From Devosia sp. 66-14 (GTDB lineage: Bacteria > Pseudomonadota > Alphaproteobacteria > Rhizobiales > Devosiaceae), in contig MKVB01000006.1 of assembly GCA_001899085.1 (NCBI GenBank), positions 867,064 through 931,063 of the forward strand: a stretch of 64,000 nucleotides of DNA. The letters run 5' to 3'. The notes below the pieces were generated by a model. The model had not been told where the DNA came from. It ran no database searches and saw nothing but the letters and a program-made list of their open reading frames with translations. Made by a program: the position numbers and the translations under genes. Positions 42,299 through 51,972 of the stretch are shown here, piece by piece (within the stretch, counting starts at the first letter, position 1; each line of letters starts with the position of its first letter).

Positions 42299-42624
42299 TC
42301 CTCGCTGCCGCCATCGGCGTGCTCGCCGCCTCGGGCGTCTACCTGATCCTCCGCCCCCGCACCTTCCAGGTGATCATCGGGCTGTCGCTGATCTCGTATG
42401 CAGTGAACCTGTTCATTCTCGCCATGGGCCGGCTGCGCATGGATGCGGCGCCGATCCTCGACGGGGCGAACGCCAACCCGGCAGACTATGTCGACCCGGT
42501 GCCGCAGGCGCTGGTGCTGACCGCCATCGTCATCGGCTTTGCGATGACCGCGCTGTTCCTCGTGGTGCTGCTCGCCGCCCGCGGGCTGACCGGCAACGAC
42601 CATGTCGACGGGAAGCTCGACTGA
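42289..42624 (+). CDS. mrpC: Mrp antiporter subunit C
   Basis: 111 aa, NuoK-like, three membrane helices: MELILAAAIGVLAASGVYLI, VIIGLSLISYAVNLFILAMG and QALVLTAIVIGFAMTALFLV. Order and overlaps (10 bp with mrpA, 1 bp with mrpD) are those of an mrp operon. Confidence 0.95.
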   Translation: MELILAAAIGVLAASGVYLILRPRTFQVIIGLSLISYAVNLFILAMGRLRMDAAPILDGANANPADYVDPVPQALVLTAIVIGFAMTALFLVVLLAARGLTGNDHVDGKLD

Positions 42625-44213
42625 TGGCCGAGCTCAACCACATCGCCATCCTGCCCATTCTGGTGCCGATGGCGGCGGTCATCGCCAACCTGCTGCTGGG
42701 CAACCTCCGCTCGATCAGCCGAGTAAGGCTCAACATCGCCTTCAGCGTCGCCCTGCTGCTGGTTTCGATCCTGCTGCTGGTGGTGCTGGCGCGATCGGAT
42801 GGGAACCTGGCGGCAGTCTACCCGCTCGGCAACTGGCCGGTGCCGTTCGGCATCGTGCTGGTCGCCGACCGGCTGGCGGCGGTGATGGTGCTGGTCACCT
42901 CGATCCTGTCGCTGGCCGCCCTGCTCTACGCCTCGGCGCGCTGGCACAGCCGCGGCACCAATTTCTTCCCGCTGTTCCACGCCCTGACCATGGGGCTCAA
43001 CGGCGCCTTCCTCACCGGCGACCTGTTCAACCTGTTCGTCTTCTTCGAATTGCTGCTGGCCGCATCCTACGGGCTGACGCTGCATGGCGGCGGCCGCAAC
43101 CAGGTGAAGGCGGCGCTGCACTACATCGCCATCAACCTCGTGGCGTCGTTCCTGTTCCTGATCGGCGTGGCGCTGATCTACGCCACCACCGGCACGCTCA
43201 ACATGGCCGATATCGCGCGCGCCGTGCCGCTGATCGCCCCTGACGATCGCGGGTTGTTCGATGCCGGCGCCGCCGTGCTCGGCGTCGCCTTCCTGATCAA
43301 GGCCGGGTCGTGGCCGCTGCATTTCTGGCTGCCGCGCACCTATTCCGCGGCGGCGCCGCCGGTCGCCGCGCTGTTTGCGGTGATGACCAAGGTGGGCTTC
43401 TACGCCATCCTGCGGCTCTGGACGCTGGTGTTCGCCAACTCGTCGGGCCCCGAACTGGCGTTCGGTCAGAACGTGCTGCTGGTGCTCGGCCTTGCGACCA
43501 TCACCTTCGGCAGCATCGGCGCCCTGTCGAGCAAGGCGCTGGACCGTCTGGCGAGCTACCTGATCCTGGTCTCGGCGGGCACGCTCCTCCTCGCGGTCGG
43601 CTACAACGCACCGGGCGTGACCAGCGGCGCCCTCTATTATGTCGTCGTCGCCACCCTCGCAGCGGGGGCGCTGTTCCTGCTCAAGGACGTGATCGACCAG
43701 ATCCTGCCGGCTGAAGCGCAGGTGCTGGCGGTGTCGCTCGAGATCTACGGCGACGAGGAAGAAGGGCCCGATGACAGCGACGAGGTGAGCCGCACGGTCC
43801 CCGGCGCGGCGACCCTGGTCAGCTGGTGCTTCGCCATTGCCGCGCTGATCATGGCCGGCCTGCCGCCGCTCTCGGGGTTTGTGTCGAAATTCGCGATGAT
43901 CTCCGCGGCGCTCGGCGCCGGGCCGACGGCCGCCACCTGGTGGTTCATCGCGGCGCTGATCATTTCGGGGTTCCTGGTGCTGGTGGCCATGGTGCGCAAC
44001 GGCATCAACATCTTCTGGACCTCGCTGCCGCAGAGCGAGTCGACCCGGGTGCGCACCGCCGAGATCGCGCCGATCGTCGTGCTGTTGGCGCTGTGCGTAG
44101 TGCTGGCGGTGGCCGCAGGGCCGGCGATGGCGTTCTTTGCCGAGACGGCGACGTTCATCCACTCGCCGCATGGTTACATGGATGTGGTGCTGCCCAAGGG
44201 GACCGGCTCATGA
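42624..44213 (+). CDS. mrpD: Mrp antiporter subunit D
   Basis: 529 aa, NuoN-like. Conserved FFELLLAASYGLTLHGGGR, AGSWPLHFWLPRTYSAAAPP and AGLPPLSGFVSKFAMISAAL. Fourteen hydrophobic segments. Second proton-translocating subunit of the Mrp complex. Confidence 0.95.
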   Translation: MAELNHIAILPILVPMAAVIANLLLGNLRSISRVRLNIAFSVALLLVSILLLVVLARSDGNLAAVYPLGNWPVPFGIVLVADRLAAVMVLVTSILSLAALLYASARWHSRGTNFFPLFHALTMGLNGAFLTGDLFNLFVFFELLLAASYGLTLHGGGRNQVKAALHYIAINLVASFLFLIGVALIYATTGTLNMADIARAVPLIAPDDRGLFDAGAAVLGVAFLIKAGSWPLHFWLPRTYSAAAPPVAALFAVMTKVGFYAILRLWTLVFANSSGPELAFGQNVLLVLGLATITFGSIGALSSKALDRLASYLILVSAGTLLLAVGYNAPGVTSGALYYVVVATLAAGALFLLKDVIDQILPAEAQVLAVSLEIYGDEEEGPDDSDEVSRTVPGAATLVSWCFAIAALIMAGLPPLSGFVSKFAMISAALGAGPTAATWWFIAALIISGFLVLVAMVRNGINIFWTSLPQSESTRVRTAEIAPIVVLLALCVVLAVAAGPAMAFFAETATFIHSPHGYMDVVLPKGTGS

Positions 44214-44695
44214 AGCGGCTCTTCCCCTACCCGGTGCTGGCGGCGCTGCTGCTGCTGCTGTGGCTGGTGCTGCAGCAGTCGATGGGCCTTGGCCAGATCC
44301 TGCTCGGCGGCGCTGTCGCCATAGCGGTGTCGCTCGCCGCCAGCGCCATCCTGCCTGGGCGCGTGCGGTTCCGGCGTATCACCAGCCTGGTGCAACTGAT
44401 CGCGGTGGCCGGCATCGACATCATCCGCTCCAACATCTCGGTGCTGCTGATCCTCATCAACCCCAGGGCGACCCCGTCGGCAGGCTTCATCAAGATGGAA
44501 CTGCAGCTGACCAACCAGTTCGGGCTGGCGGTGCTGGCGTGCCTGTTGACGGCAACGCCGGGCAGCGCCTGGCTCGAGTATGACGGTGAACGCAACACCG
44601 TGCTGATCCACGTGCTCGACCTGATCGACAAGGACGAGTGGATCGCCACCATCAGGCATCGCTACGAGCGGCTGTTGCTGGAGATTTTCGAATGA
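44210..44695 (+). CDS. mrpE: Mrp antiporter subunit E
   Basis: 161 aa from the ATG at 44210 (ATGA overlap with mrpD). Two N-terminal helices (LLLLLWLVLQQSMGLGQILL), then the conserved ANITSxx-like region seen here as DIIRSNISVLLILINPRATP. MrpE is needed for assembly of the complex. Confidence 0.93.
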   Translation: MKRLFPYPVLAALLLLLWLVLQQSMGLGQILLGGAVAIAVSLAASAILPGRVRFRRITSLVQLIAVAGIDIIRSNISVLLILINPRATPSAGFIKMELQLTNQFGLAVLACLLTATPGSAWLEYDGERNTVLIHVLDLIDKDEWIATIRHRYERLLLEIFE

Positions 44696-44973
44696 GCCAG
44701 GCCATCCTCGACTGGAGCCTGTTGGCGGCGCAGCTGATGCTGGGCGTCGGCATGCTGGCAACGCTCTACCGCATGGTGCGCGGCCCGCGGGCGCAGGACC
44801 GGATCCTGGCGCTCGATGCGCTGTACGTCGTGGGGCTGCTGTTGTTGGTGACGCTGGGCATCCGCACCGGCTCGCAGATCTATTTCGAGCTCGCCATGCT
44901 GATCGGCCTGCTCGGCTTTGTCGGCACTGTGGCGCTGGCCAAGTTCCTGATGCGCGGCGAGGTGATCGAATGA
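44692..44973 (+). CDS. mrpF: Mrp antiporter subunit F
   Basis: 93 aa from the ATG at 44692 (ATGA overlap). Three short helices with MVRGPRAQDRILALDALYVV, the conserved PTxxDRixaLD-type segment of MrpF. Confidence 0.93.
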   Translation: MSQAILDWSLLAAQLMLGVGMLATLYRMVRGPRAQDRILALDALYVVGLLLLVTLGIRTGSQIYFELAMLIGLLGFVGTVALAKFLMRGEVIE

Positions 44974-45320
44974 TCGACGAGCTGCCGCTCTGGCTTTCCA
45001 TCCTCGTCTCGGTCTGCGTTGTCCTCGGCGCCGGGCTCACCATGGCCGGGTGCCTGGGGCTGGTGCGCTTCCCCGATTTCTATCGCCGCATCCATGCCCC
45101 CACCATGGGCACCAGCATGGGCGGCGGGCTGATCCTCGTGGCTTCGGCGATCTTCTTCACCGTCACCCAGCAGCGCCTGGTGATCCACGAGATGGTGATC
45201 TTCCTGTTCGTCACCGTCACGACGCCGGTGACGCTGATGCTGCTGGCCCGGGCCACGCTGTTCCGCGACCGCATCGAGGAAGCCAGGGACACGCCGCCCT
45301 CCGACGCGCCCAAGGACTAG
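44970..45320 (+). CDS. mrpG: Mrp antiporter subunit G
   Basis: 116 aa (ATGA overlap with mrpF). Three helices; GCLGLVRFPDFYRRIHAPTM is the MrpG signature. Last gene of the operon. Confidence 0.94.
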   Translation: MIDELPLWLSILVSVCVVLGAGLTMAGCLGLVRFPDFYRRIHAPTMGTSMGGGLILVASAIFFTVTQQRLVIHEMVIFLFVTVTTPVTLMLLARATLFRDRIEEARDTPPSDAPKD

Positions 45321-45326
45321 CCGCCT

Positions 45327-45342
45327 GCAAGCCTGTTGCAAG
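45327..45342. promoter_or_regulatory. GCAAG-N6-GCAAG repeat upstream of HxlR gene
   Basis: Direct repeat GCAAG-cctgtt-GCAAG, with a third GCAAG at 45352-45356, 30-60 bp upstream of the HxlR start. Its reverse complement CTTGC-N6-CTTGC also occurs twice in the RND/two-component intergenic region. It may be bound by that response regulator or by HxlR itself. Confidence 0.45.
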
Positions 45343-45386
45343 CTTGCCGGTGCAAGGTGCCGCGGTGTGAATCGAGGTGCCGCAAG

Positions 45387-45752
45387 ATGACCCAGCCCGA
45401 CGTGACCATCGTCCGCGAAGTGTTCGACCTGACCGGCGCGCGCTGGACCGTGCCGGTGCTGGTGGCGCTGGAAGCCGGCCGGATGCGCTTCGGCGAGATC
45501 GCCCGCGACGTCGGCGGGGTGGCGCAGAAACAGCTGTCGGCGACACTGCGGGAGCTGGAGCGCGACGGCTTCGTCGAGCGCACCGCCTTTGCGACAATCC
45601 CCCCGCGGGTCGAGTATGAACTCACCCCGCTGGGCGAGGAATTGGTGGACGGCGTGAAGGGGCTGGGCGCCATCGCCTTCCGCAACCGCGACCGGATCGC
45701 CTCGGCGCGGCGCGAGTTTGCCGAACGGGCGGAGAGTTCGGCCACGGTGTAG
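45387..45752 (+). CDS. HxlR-family winged-helix regulator
   Basis: 121 aa from the ATG at 45387. HxlR pattern: LTGARWTVPVLVALEAGRMR, FGEIARDVGGVAQKQLSATL, RELERDGFVERTAF and VEYELTPLGEEL. No Cys sensor. Regulates an unknown target, perhaps itself or a neighbour. Confidence 0.9.
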   Translation: MTQPDVTIVREVFDLTGARWTVPVLVALEAGRMRFGEIARDVGGVAQKQLSATLRELERDGFVERTAFATIPPRVEYELTPLGEELVDGVKGLGAIAFRNRDRIASARREFAERAESSATV

Positions 45753-45800
45753 ACCTGCCGAGGTCGGGTGATCATCCACCTTCCAGATGCTGACTGACAG

Positions 45801-46003
45801 AGACGGCCCCCTACCGGCCTCCCCCATAAAGGGGGGAGGATGGGTCGACGCGCTGTCTTCGATCGGGCGAAACACCCCAGCGGGGCACCTCCCCCTTCAT
45901 GGGGGACTTCGAGCCGTCCCGAAGGGCAAATCGCTCCAGTGGAGCGATTTGAGGGGAGAAGGCCATGAGAGCTACGCTCGAATGGCTAAGGAGGGGGCCG
46001 TCT
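45801..46003. repeat. 203-bp palindromic element with 12-bp terminal inverted repeats
   Basis: Ends AGACGGCCCCCT and AGGGGGCCGTCT are perfect inverted repeats. Inside are a CCTCCCCCataaaGGGGGGAGG hairpin, a CTCCCCCttcatGGGGGA hairpin, and a 25-bp palindrome with arms CAAATCGCTCCA / TGGAGCGATTTG. No ORF. It looks like a non-autonomous MITE or a RIME-type intergenic repeat; whether it recurs in the genome cannot be seen here. Confidence 0.65.
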
Positions 46004-46020
46004 GCTGGTGGCGAGCTCCC

Positions 46021-47427
46021 CTACTTCCCTACCGGCAGCGCCCCAATGCCACCGCCGATCGCGACGTTCAGCGCCACATAGTTGCTGGCATATTGCCGCG
46101 TCGACGAGGCCAGCTGGGCCTTGGCATCGAACAGGCTGCGTTCGGCGTTGAGCACGTCGAGAATCTGCCCCTGGCCTTCCTGGTAGCTCTTCCGCGCCAG
46201 CTCGAGCTGACGCTCGGCGCTGCCCGCAACCTTGCCGGCGGCGTCGATGCTGCGGCCGTCGCGACGTACCGCGGCGAGCGCATTCTCGGTCTCTTCGATG
46301 GCGCCGCGCACCGCGCTCTGCCAGCTCAGATAGGCCTGGTTCACCTTGGAGAGCGCCGCCTGGTGGTTGGCCTTGGCCCGGCCACCATCGAGGAACGGCA
46401 GGCTGAGCGTCGGCCCGAAGCCCCAGGTTGTGGTGTTGCCGCCGGCCAGCGCCGCCAGCTGGATGTTACCGCTGAGCGTGATCGAGGGGTACATCTGTGC
46501 TTCGGCGATGCCGGCATTGGCAGTCGCCGCCAGCAGGGCGCGCTCGGCCGCCTGGATGTCCGGGCGCTGCCGGATCAGGTCGGCAGGGATGCCGGCATTG
46601 ACCCTGGCCCGCGGCCAGGGCTGCGGCGCGCCCTTGATCAGGTCTTTCTCGATCGCCGCTGTCGATTGCGCGGTGAGCGTCGCCAGCCGGTTGAGGCTGC
46701 GCACGAAGCCGAGTTCGAGGCTGGGCAGTTGCAGCGAGGCCGCGTCGAGCGCGCTTTGCGCCTGCAGCACATCGAGCTGCGAGCCGGCGCCGTTGGACAG
46801 CAGCGACTGGGTCAGCTCCAGCGTCTGCTTGCGGGTGGCGAGGCTCGAGCGAGTGAGCGCCAGGGACTCCTGATAATAGCGCAGGTCGATATAGGCGTTG
46901 GTGAGTTCCGACAGGAAGGTCAGCCGCGCCGTGTCGGCCGAAAGGTAGGCGGAGTCGAGATTGGCCTCGGCGGCGCGCCGCGAGTTGCCGTACTGGCCGA
47001 ACAGGTCGAGCATCCACGAGGCCGTGGCGCCATAGGTGACCGAAGAACTCGAGGCGCCGGAGCCGCCGCTTTCGCGGCCGGCGACGCTGCCCGAGGCGGA
47101 CGGCAACACGGTGGCGCCGACGGCGATCATCCCGGCATTGGCCTCGTTGATCCGCTCCACCGCCTGGGCGATCGAGAGGTTCTGGCCGAGCCCGCGATCG
47201 ATCAGCCGGCTCAGGCGCTGGTCGCGAAACGCCGTCCACCACGCGGTTTTCCCGTTGTCGACGGAGGCCCTGGCGCCGGGCGAAGCGCTGAAGGCGGCGG
47301 GCACCGGCATATCCGGCTTCTGGTAGGCAAGCGAGGAGCAACCGGCGAGAAGCGCGGCGATGCTGGCGGCAACGAGCAGTCGAGGCAGGCGCGCGGCGGG
47401 CGCCTGCAAAGCCGATGCGGTGGTCAT
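46021..47427 (-). CDS. RND efflux outer-membrane lipoprotein (NodT/OprM type)
   Basis: 468 aa. Lipobox LLAGC (Cys30), WWTAFRDQRLSRLIDRGLGQ typical of NodT-family factors, and the two TolC repeats. Third gene of the adaptor - pump - outer-membrane factor operon. Its 3' end abuts the palindromic element. Confidence 0.94.
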   Translation of the reverse strand: MTTASALQAPAARLPRLLVAASIAALLAGCSSLAYQKPDMPVPAAFSASPGARASVDNGKTAWWTAFRDQRLSRLIDRGLGQNLSIAQAVERINEANAGMIAVGATVLPSASGSVAGRESGGSGASSSSVTYGATASWMLDLFGQYGNSRRAAEANLDSAYLSADTARLTFLSELTNAYIDLRYYQESLALTRSSLATRKQTLELTQSLLSNGAGSQLDVLQAQSALDAASLQLPSLELGFVRSLNRLATLTAQSTAAIEKDLIKGAPQPWPRARVNAGIPADLIRQRPDIQAAERALLAATANAGIAEAQMYPSITLSGNIQLAALAGGNTTTWGFGPTLSLPFLDGGRAKANHQAALSKVNQAYLSWQSAVRGAIEETENALAAVRRDGRSIDAAGKVAGSAERQLELARKSYQEGQGQILDVLNAERSLFDAKAQLASSTRQYASNYVALNVAIGGGIGALPVGK

Positions 47428-47450
47428 GATCAGTCCTTGGGGTTATCGGA

Positions 47451-50400
47451 TCAGTGCGGGGCGGTCTCGGCTGCCCCAGGCGTCGGGTGATGCTGCGCCG
47501 GCTCGCGCCGACGCAGCACACGCTTGACCAGTCCGCTCAACGAGTCGGTGTAGGTCAGCATCACGGGAACGACGACGAGCGTCAGCAGGGTGGAGCTGAT
47601 CAGCCCGCCGATCACCGCATGGGCCATCGGCGCGTTCTGGCTCGATCCCTCGTGGAGGCTCAGTGCCAAAGGCAGCATGCCGAACACCATGGCCAGCGTT
47701 GTCATGATGATCGGACGGAAGCGGGTCACCCCGGCCTCGACCAAAGCATCGAACAGGTTCCAGCCCTCGCGCACATGCTGGTTGGCATTGTCGACGAGGA
47801 GGATGGCGTTCTTCACCACGAGGCCCATCAGCATGATGAAGCCGATCATCGACATCATGTTGAGCGTCGAGCCGCCGATCAGCAGGCCGACAAGCACACC
47901 GATCAGCGACAGCGGCAGCGCCATCATGATGGCGACGGGCTGCACGAAGCTGCCGAACTGGCTGGCGAGCACCAGATAGATGAACACCACGGCGAGCAGC
48001 AGCGCCGAGCCGGCGGACGAGCCGATATCGCCCAGCTGCTCGGCATCGCCGCCCATCGACATGCGGTAGCCGGCGGGCATTTCGATCGCGTCGATCGCTG
48101 CCTGGACCCTGGGCATCAGCTCGCCGATATTGGAGCCGCTGATATTGGCGTCGACGGTCACCTGCCGCGACAGATCCTGCCGGTTGATCTCGGCCGGGCC
48201 GGTCGAGGTTTCGATATCGGCAATGTCGCCGAGCCGGATCACCGCGCTGTCATTGCGGCTGATCGGCAGGTTGGAGAGCAGCTCAACGCTGTTGCGTTCG
48301 CCTTCCGGCAGCCGCACCACCAGCTTGTAGGTCTGCTCGGTCGGCGAGGTCCATTCGCTGACCTCCTCGCCACTCAGCATCGGCTGCAGCACGGCGCCGA
48401 CCTGCTGCAGCGAGATGCCGGCCTCGCTGGCGAGCTCGCGGTTGACCCGGATGCCGACGATCGGCTGTGCCGCCTGGAGCGAGGTCTCGACATCGGTGAG
48501 ACCGGGGATCGCGGCGAGCTTTGCCGCCAGCTGGTCGGTCAGGTCGCCGAGCACGGCAAAACTGTCGCCATAGGCGGTGACCTGGATGGGCTTGCTCAGG
48601 CTGCCGAAGCCACTCGAGACGCCGACAATGGTTTTGACCCCGGGGATCTGCGCCAGGAGATCGCGCACCGGCCCGGTCATTTCATGCGGCATCAGCTGGC
48701 GTTCACCCGGCGGCACCATGGTGACGACGACGGTGCCGGCATTGTTGCTGGCGACGCCCTGCCCGCCGGCGACGGTGGCATAGGTGCGTTTCACTTCGGG
48801 CAGCGTGCGGAGCAGCGCTTCCACCTGCCGGACCTTCTGGCCGGTATAGTCGAGCGAGGAGCCCTGCGGCGTCTCTACTTCGACCTGGAACTCGCTGTTG
48901 TCGGTGGCCGGCGTCACCTCGAAGCCGACCAGCGGCACCAGGGCGAAGCTCGCAAAGAACAGCACCACGGCAGTGGCGAGCGTCGTCATCCGATGCCGGA
49001 GGCACCAGCGCAGCAGCGCCCGATAGCCGCCGGCGCACCACTCAAAGAAGTGGTCGAACTTCGCCACCGCCCGGCCGAGCGGGCCACGCCTGGCGCCCGG
49101 CTCGGAATCCGGGTCGTGCCAGACCGACGACATCATCGGGTCGAGCGTGAAGGCGACGAACAGCGAGATCAGCACCGCCACCGAAACGGTGACGCCGAAC
49201 TGCAGGAAGAACCGCCCCATGATGCCATCCATGAAGGCGACGGGGAGGAACACCGCAACGATCGACAGCGTCGTCGCCAGCACCGCGAGACCGATCTCGT
49301 TGGTGCCGTCGAGTGCCGCCTGCACGTGGTTCTTGCCCATGTGCAAGTGCCGCATGATGTTCTCGCGCACCACGATGGCGTCGTCGATCAGGATACCGAC
49401 CGACAGCGACAGTGCCATCAGCGTCATCATGTTGAGGGTGAAGCCCAAGGCGAACAGCACCGTCATCGTGCCGATGATGGAGATCGGCAGCGTCAGCGCG
49501 GTGATGACGGTCGAGCGCCACGAATTGAGGAACAGGAACACGATCAGCACGGCGAGCCCTGCGCCCTCGACGATCATGTTCTGCACGGTGTGGAACGATT
49601 GCTCGACCGGCACGGCATTGTCGGCCACCACGTCGATGGTGACGCTCGGCGGCAGCTCGCGCTCCTGCAAGCGTTCGAGCTCCTTGTGCACGGCCTTCGC
49701 GACGCCCACGGTATTGGCGCCCTGCACCTTGATGATGTTGATGGCCAGCGCCCGCTCGCCATTGATGAAGGCGAGGCTCTTCTCGTCGCCCTGCCCCTGG
49801 GTGATGGTCGCGACGTCGCCCAGCCGCACCGCCTGGCCGCCGGTGCGGGCGACGATGATATTGCGGAAATCTTCCACATCCTCGAGCCGGCCTTCGACCT
49901 GGATGGCGCGCGACACGGCGCCTTCGGTGATGGTGCCGGCCGGCAGGTCGAGATTGTTCTGGCGGATCGCCGAGATCACCTCGGACATGCTGACGCCGAA
50001 GCCATCGAGCCGATCGGGGTCGACCAGCACGTCGAGCTGCGCCGGCACGCCGCCGACGAGATCGGCACTGCCGACGCCGGGAATGTTGCGCAGCCGATCG
50101 ACCACCACGTCATCGGCGAGCTGCGTCAGCTCGCGCGACGACAGCGTGTCGGAGCGGATGGCCAGCGACATGATCGGCATGGCGTTGGGATCGAAGCGCA
50201 GCACGCGCGGCTTGTCGGCATTATCAGGCAGGTTCGCTTCGATGCCGGCGATCTTGTCGCGCACCTCCTGCACCGCGTCGACCGAGCTCACCTCCATGTC
50301 GAACATCATGATGATCATGGCGGCGTTCTGCTGCGCGATCGAGCGCAGCGTATCGATGCCGCTGATCGAGTTCACCGCGTCCTCGATCGGCTTGATGATG

Positions 50401-50585
50401 TCGTTCTCGACCGATTGCGCCGAGGCGCCGGGGTAGCTCACCACCACGGCGACGACCGGCAGGTCGATATTGGGCATCTGCTCGATGGAGAGGCGCGAGT
50501 AGGAATAGAGGCCGAACACCAGCAACGCCACCATGACCATGGTGGCGAAAACCGGATGGCGAACGCTGATCTTGGTGAGGAACAT
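47451..50585 (-). CDS. RND-family inner-membrane pump (AcrB/MexF type)
   Basis: 1044 aa, twelve membrane helices with two large periplasmic loops. VGILIDDAIVVREN contains the Asp-Asp proton-relay pair in helix 4, and GFIMLMGLVVKNAILLVDNA is the matching helix 10/11 region. Exports drugs or other toxic organics by proton motive force; substrates unknown. The adaptor gene upstream ends 3 bp before its start. Confidence 0.96.
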   Translation of the reverse strand: MFLTKISVRHPVFATMVMVALLVFGLYSYSRLSIEQMPNIDLPVVAVVVSYPGASAQSVENDIIKPIEDAVNSISGIDTLRSIAQQNAAMIIMMFDMEVSSVDAVQEVRDKIAGIEANLPDNADKPRVLRFDPNAMPIMSLAIRSDTLSSRELTQLADDVVVDRLRNIPGVGSADLVGGVPAQLDVLVDPDRLDGFGVSMSEVISAIRQNNLDLPAGTITEGAVSRAIQVEGRLEDVEDFRNIIVARTGGQAVRLGDVATITQGQGDEKSLAFINGERALAINIIKVQGANTVGVAKAVHKELERLQERELPPSVTIDVVADNAVPVEQSFHTVQNMIVEGAGLAVLIVFLFLNSWRSTVITALTLPISIIGTMTVLFALGFTLNMMTLMALSLSVGILIDDAIVVRENIMRHLHMGKNHVQAALDGTNEIGLAVLATTLSIVAVFLPVAFMDGIMGRFFLQFGVTVSVAVLISLFVAFTLDPMMSSVWHDPDSEPGARRGPLGRAVAKFDHFFEWCAGGYRALLRWCLRHRMTTLATAVVLFFASFALVPLVGFEVTPATDNSEFQVEVETPQGSSLDYTGQKVRQVEALLRTLPEVKRTYATVAGGQGVASNNAGTVVVTMVPPGERQLMPHEMTGPVRDLLAQIPGVKTIVGVSSGFGSLSKPIQVTAYGDSFAVLGDLTDQLAAKLAAIPGLTDVETSLQAAQPIVGIRVNRELASEAGISLQQVGAVLQPMLSGEEVSEWTSPTEQTYKLVVRLPEGERNSVELLSNLPISRNDSAVIRLGDIADIETSTGPAEINRQDLSRQVTVDANISGSNIGELMPRVQAAIDAIEMPAGYRMSMGGDAEQLGDIGSSAGSALLLAVVFIYLVLASQFGSFVQPVAIMMALPLSLIGVLVGLLIGGSTLNMMSMIGFIMLMGLVVKNAILLVDNANQHVREGWNLFDALVEAGVTRFRPIIMTTLAMVFGMLPLALSLHEGSSQNAPMAHAVIGGLISSTLLTLVVVPVMLTYTDSLSGLVKRVLRRREPAQHHPTPGAAETAPH

Positions 50586-50588
50586 CGA

Positions 50589-51812
50589 TCAGTTCTCCAC
50601 CACGGTGACGCGCATGCCGGGCTGGAGGTCGTCGAGCTGGCCCGCGACATAGCTCTCGCCGGTCGCGAGGCCCGAGGCGAGCTCGGTCATCCGGCTCGAG
50701 GTCCACTGGCGCACGATCTCGACCGGCTGGCGCACCAGCGCGCCATCGGCGATCCGCAGCACATAGCGCCCCTCCGCATCCTCACGCAGGGCGGCGTCGG
50801 GCACGGCAAACGCCCCCTTCGCCTCCTCGATGACGATGCGGCCGGTGGCGAACATGCCGCCGCGCAGCTGCCCATCCGGGTTGGGCACCGAGATCAGCAC
50901 CGGCACGGTGCGGGTGCCCTTGGCCGCGACCGGGCTGACGCCCTCGACCGTGGCAGAGAAATTCCGGCCCGGCAGCCCTTCGACGTTGAGCGTCACGCCC
51001 TGCCCCGGCTTGAGTTTCGGGCTGGCACTGACCGGCACATAGGCGGTCATCTCCATCATCGAGAGATCGACGAGATCGAACAAGGCGGCCCCGGCGCTGA
51101 CCAGCTGGCCGGGCTCGATCGAGCGCGCCGCAACGATGCCGTCGAACGGCGCGGTAATGGTGGCATTGCGGATCACCAGCTCGGCGGCGGCAACCTGCGC
51201 CTCGAGCGCCGCGAGATTGGCCTTCAGCGCCTCGATCGACGCCTTCTCGGATTCGACCGTGGCGCTCGGGGTGAGGCCGCTATCGGCGAGCCTGAGGGTG
51301 CGCTCGAGCTGGTTTTCGGCCTGCGCCAGCTGGGCGCGCGTCGCGGCCGCGGTGCTGCGCTGCTGGCTCAGCTGGATCTGGGAGGTTTCGACATCGACCG
51401 TCGCCAGCACGTCGCCAGCCTTGACGCTGTCGCCGATCCGCACGTCGACGCTTTTGAGCGTGCCGTTGACCTGCGAGGCAATGGCGATCGAGCGCCGCGG
51501 CATCAGCGAGCCGGTGGCCTTGAGCGTTTCGGCCAGCGTGGCCGGTGCAGCTGTCGCCACATCGATCGAGAGCAGGCGCTTGATCACCTCCGGCGTCGGC
51601 GCGGCGGTTTCCGTCGGCGTCGAGGCTTGAGGCGCGAGGAACTGCGGCAAGACGAACACCGCGAGGCCAACCAGCACGACGGCGGCTCCCGCCCACATCC
51701 AGGGGAAGCGTGAAGGCTTTATGCCGGCCGCCAGCAGCGCCCGCTTCTTCAGTTCGCGCCGGCTCAACGCCCATTCGGGCTTCGGCGTGGGCTGGATTGC
51801 GGGCTCGTCCAT
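50589..51812 (-). CDS. RND periplasmic adaptor (membrane fusion protein)
   Basis: 407 aa from the ATG at 51812 (GAGGA upstream). One N-terminal helix (WMWAGAAVVLVGLAVFVLPQ), a lipoyl half (GDSVKAGDVLATVDVETSQI), a long coiled-coil hairpin (AQLAQAENQLERTLRLADSG) and the second lipoyl half (ITAPFDGIVAARSIEPGQLV). Links the pump to the outer-membrane factor. Divergent from the two-component genes. Confidence 0.95.
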   Translation of the reverse strand: MDEPAIQPTPKPEWALSRRELKKRALLAAGIKPSRFPWMWAGAAVVLVGLAVFVLPQFLAPQASTPTETAAPTPEVIKRLLSIDVATAAPATLAETLKATGSLMPRRSIAIASQVNGTLKSVDVRIGDSVKAGDVLATVDVETSQIQLSQQRSTAAATRAQLAQAENQLERTLRLADSGLTPSATVESEKASIEALKANLAALEAQVAAAELVIRNATITAPFDGIVAARSIEPGQLVSAGAALFDLVDLSMMEMTAYVPVSASPKLKPGQGVTLNVEGLPGRNFSATVEGVSPVAAKGTRTVPVLISVPNPDGQLRGGMFATGRIVIEEAKGAFAVPDAALREDAEGRYVLRIADGALVRQPVEIVRQWTSSRMTELASGLATGESYVAGQLDDLQPGMRVTVVEN

Positions 51813-51900
51813 GGCGCAGTCCTCGGATAGATGGATCAAAAGGCGATCTCGTTGTCCCGGGGGGAGGTCCCCCAAGGCGAGGGGATGGCTTTTCTGCTGC

Positions 51901-51921
51901 CAAGCTTGCATGAACCTTGCG
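51901..51921. promoter_or_regulatory. CTTGC-N6-CTTGC site, adaptor side
   Basis: CAAGCTTGC-atgaa-CCTTGCG. It recurs in inverted orientation at 51973-51993. Direct-repeat form CTTGC-N6-CTTGC (11-bp period) fits OmpR-family response regulators; lies between the RND operon and the two-component genes. Confidence 0.6.
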
Positions 51922-51972
51922 TTGGTCATCCGGCGTCGCGCATGGACGCGTTGCGTGGAGCGCAGCAGGCAG

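Noticed and set aside
39430-42624. Second plus-strand frame overlapping mrpA
   Set aside because: Shadow frame of mrpA; only its last 111 codons (mrpC, from 42289) are real.
47454-51713. Plus-strand open frame of about 1,400 codons across the RND operon
   Set aside because: Antisense to three genes with clear domains; composition is Arg/His/Asp-rich as expected for an antisense frame in G+C-rich DNA.
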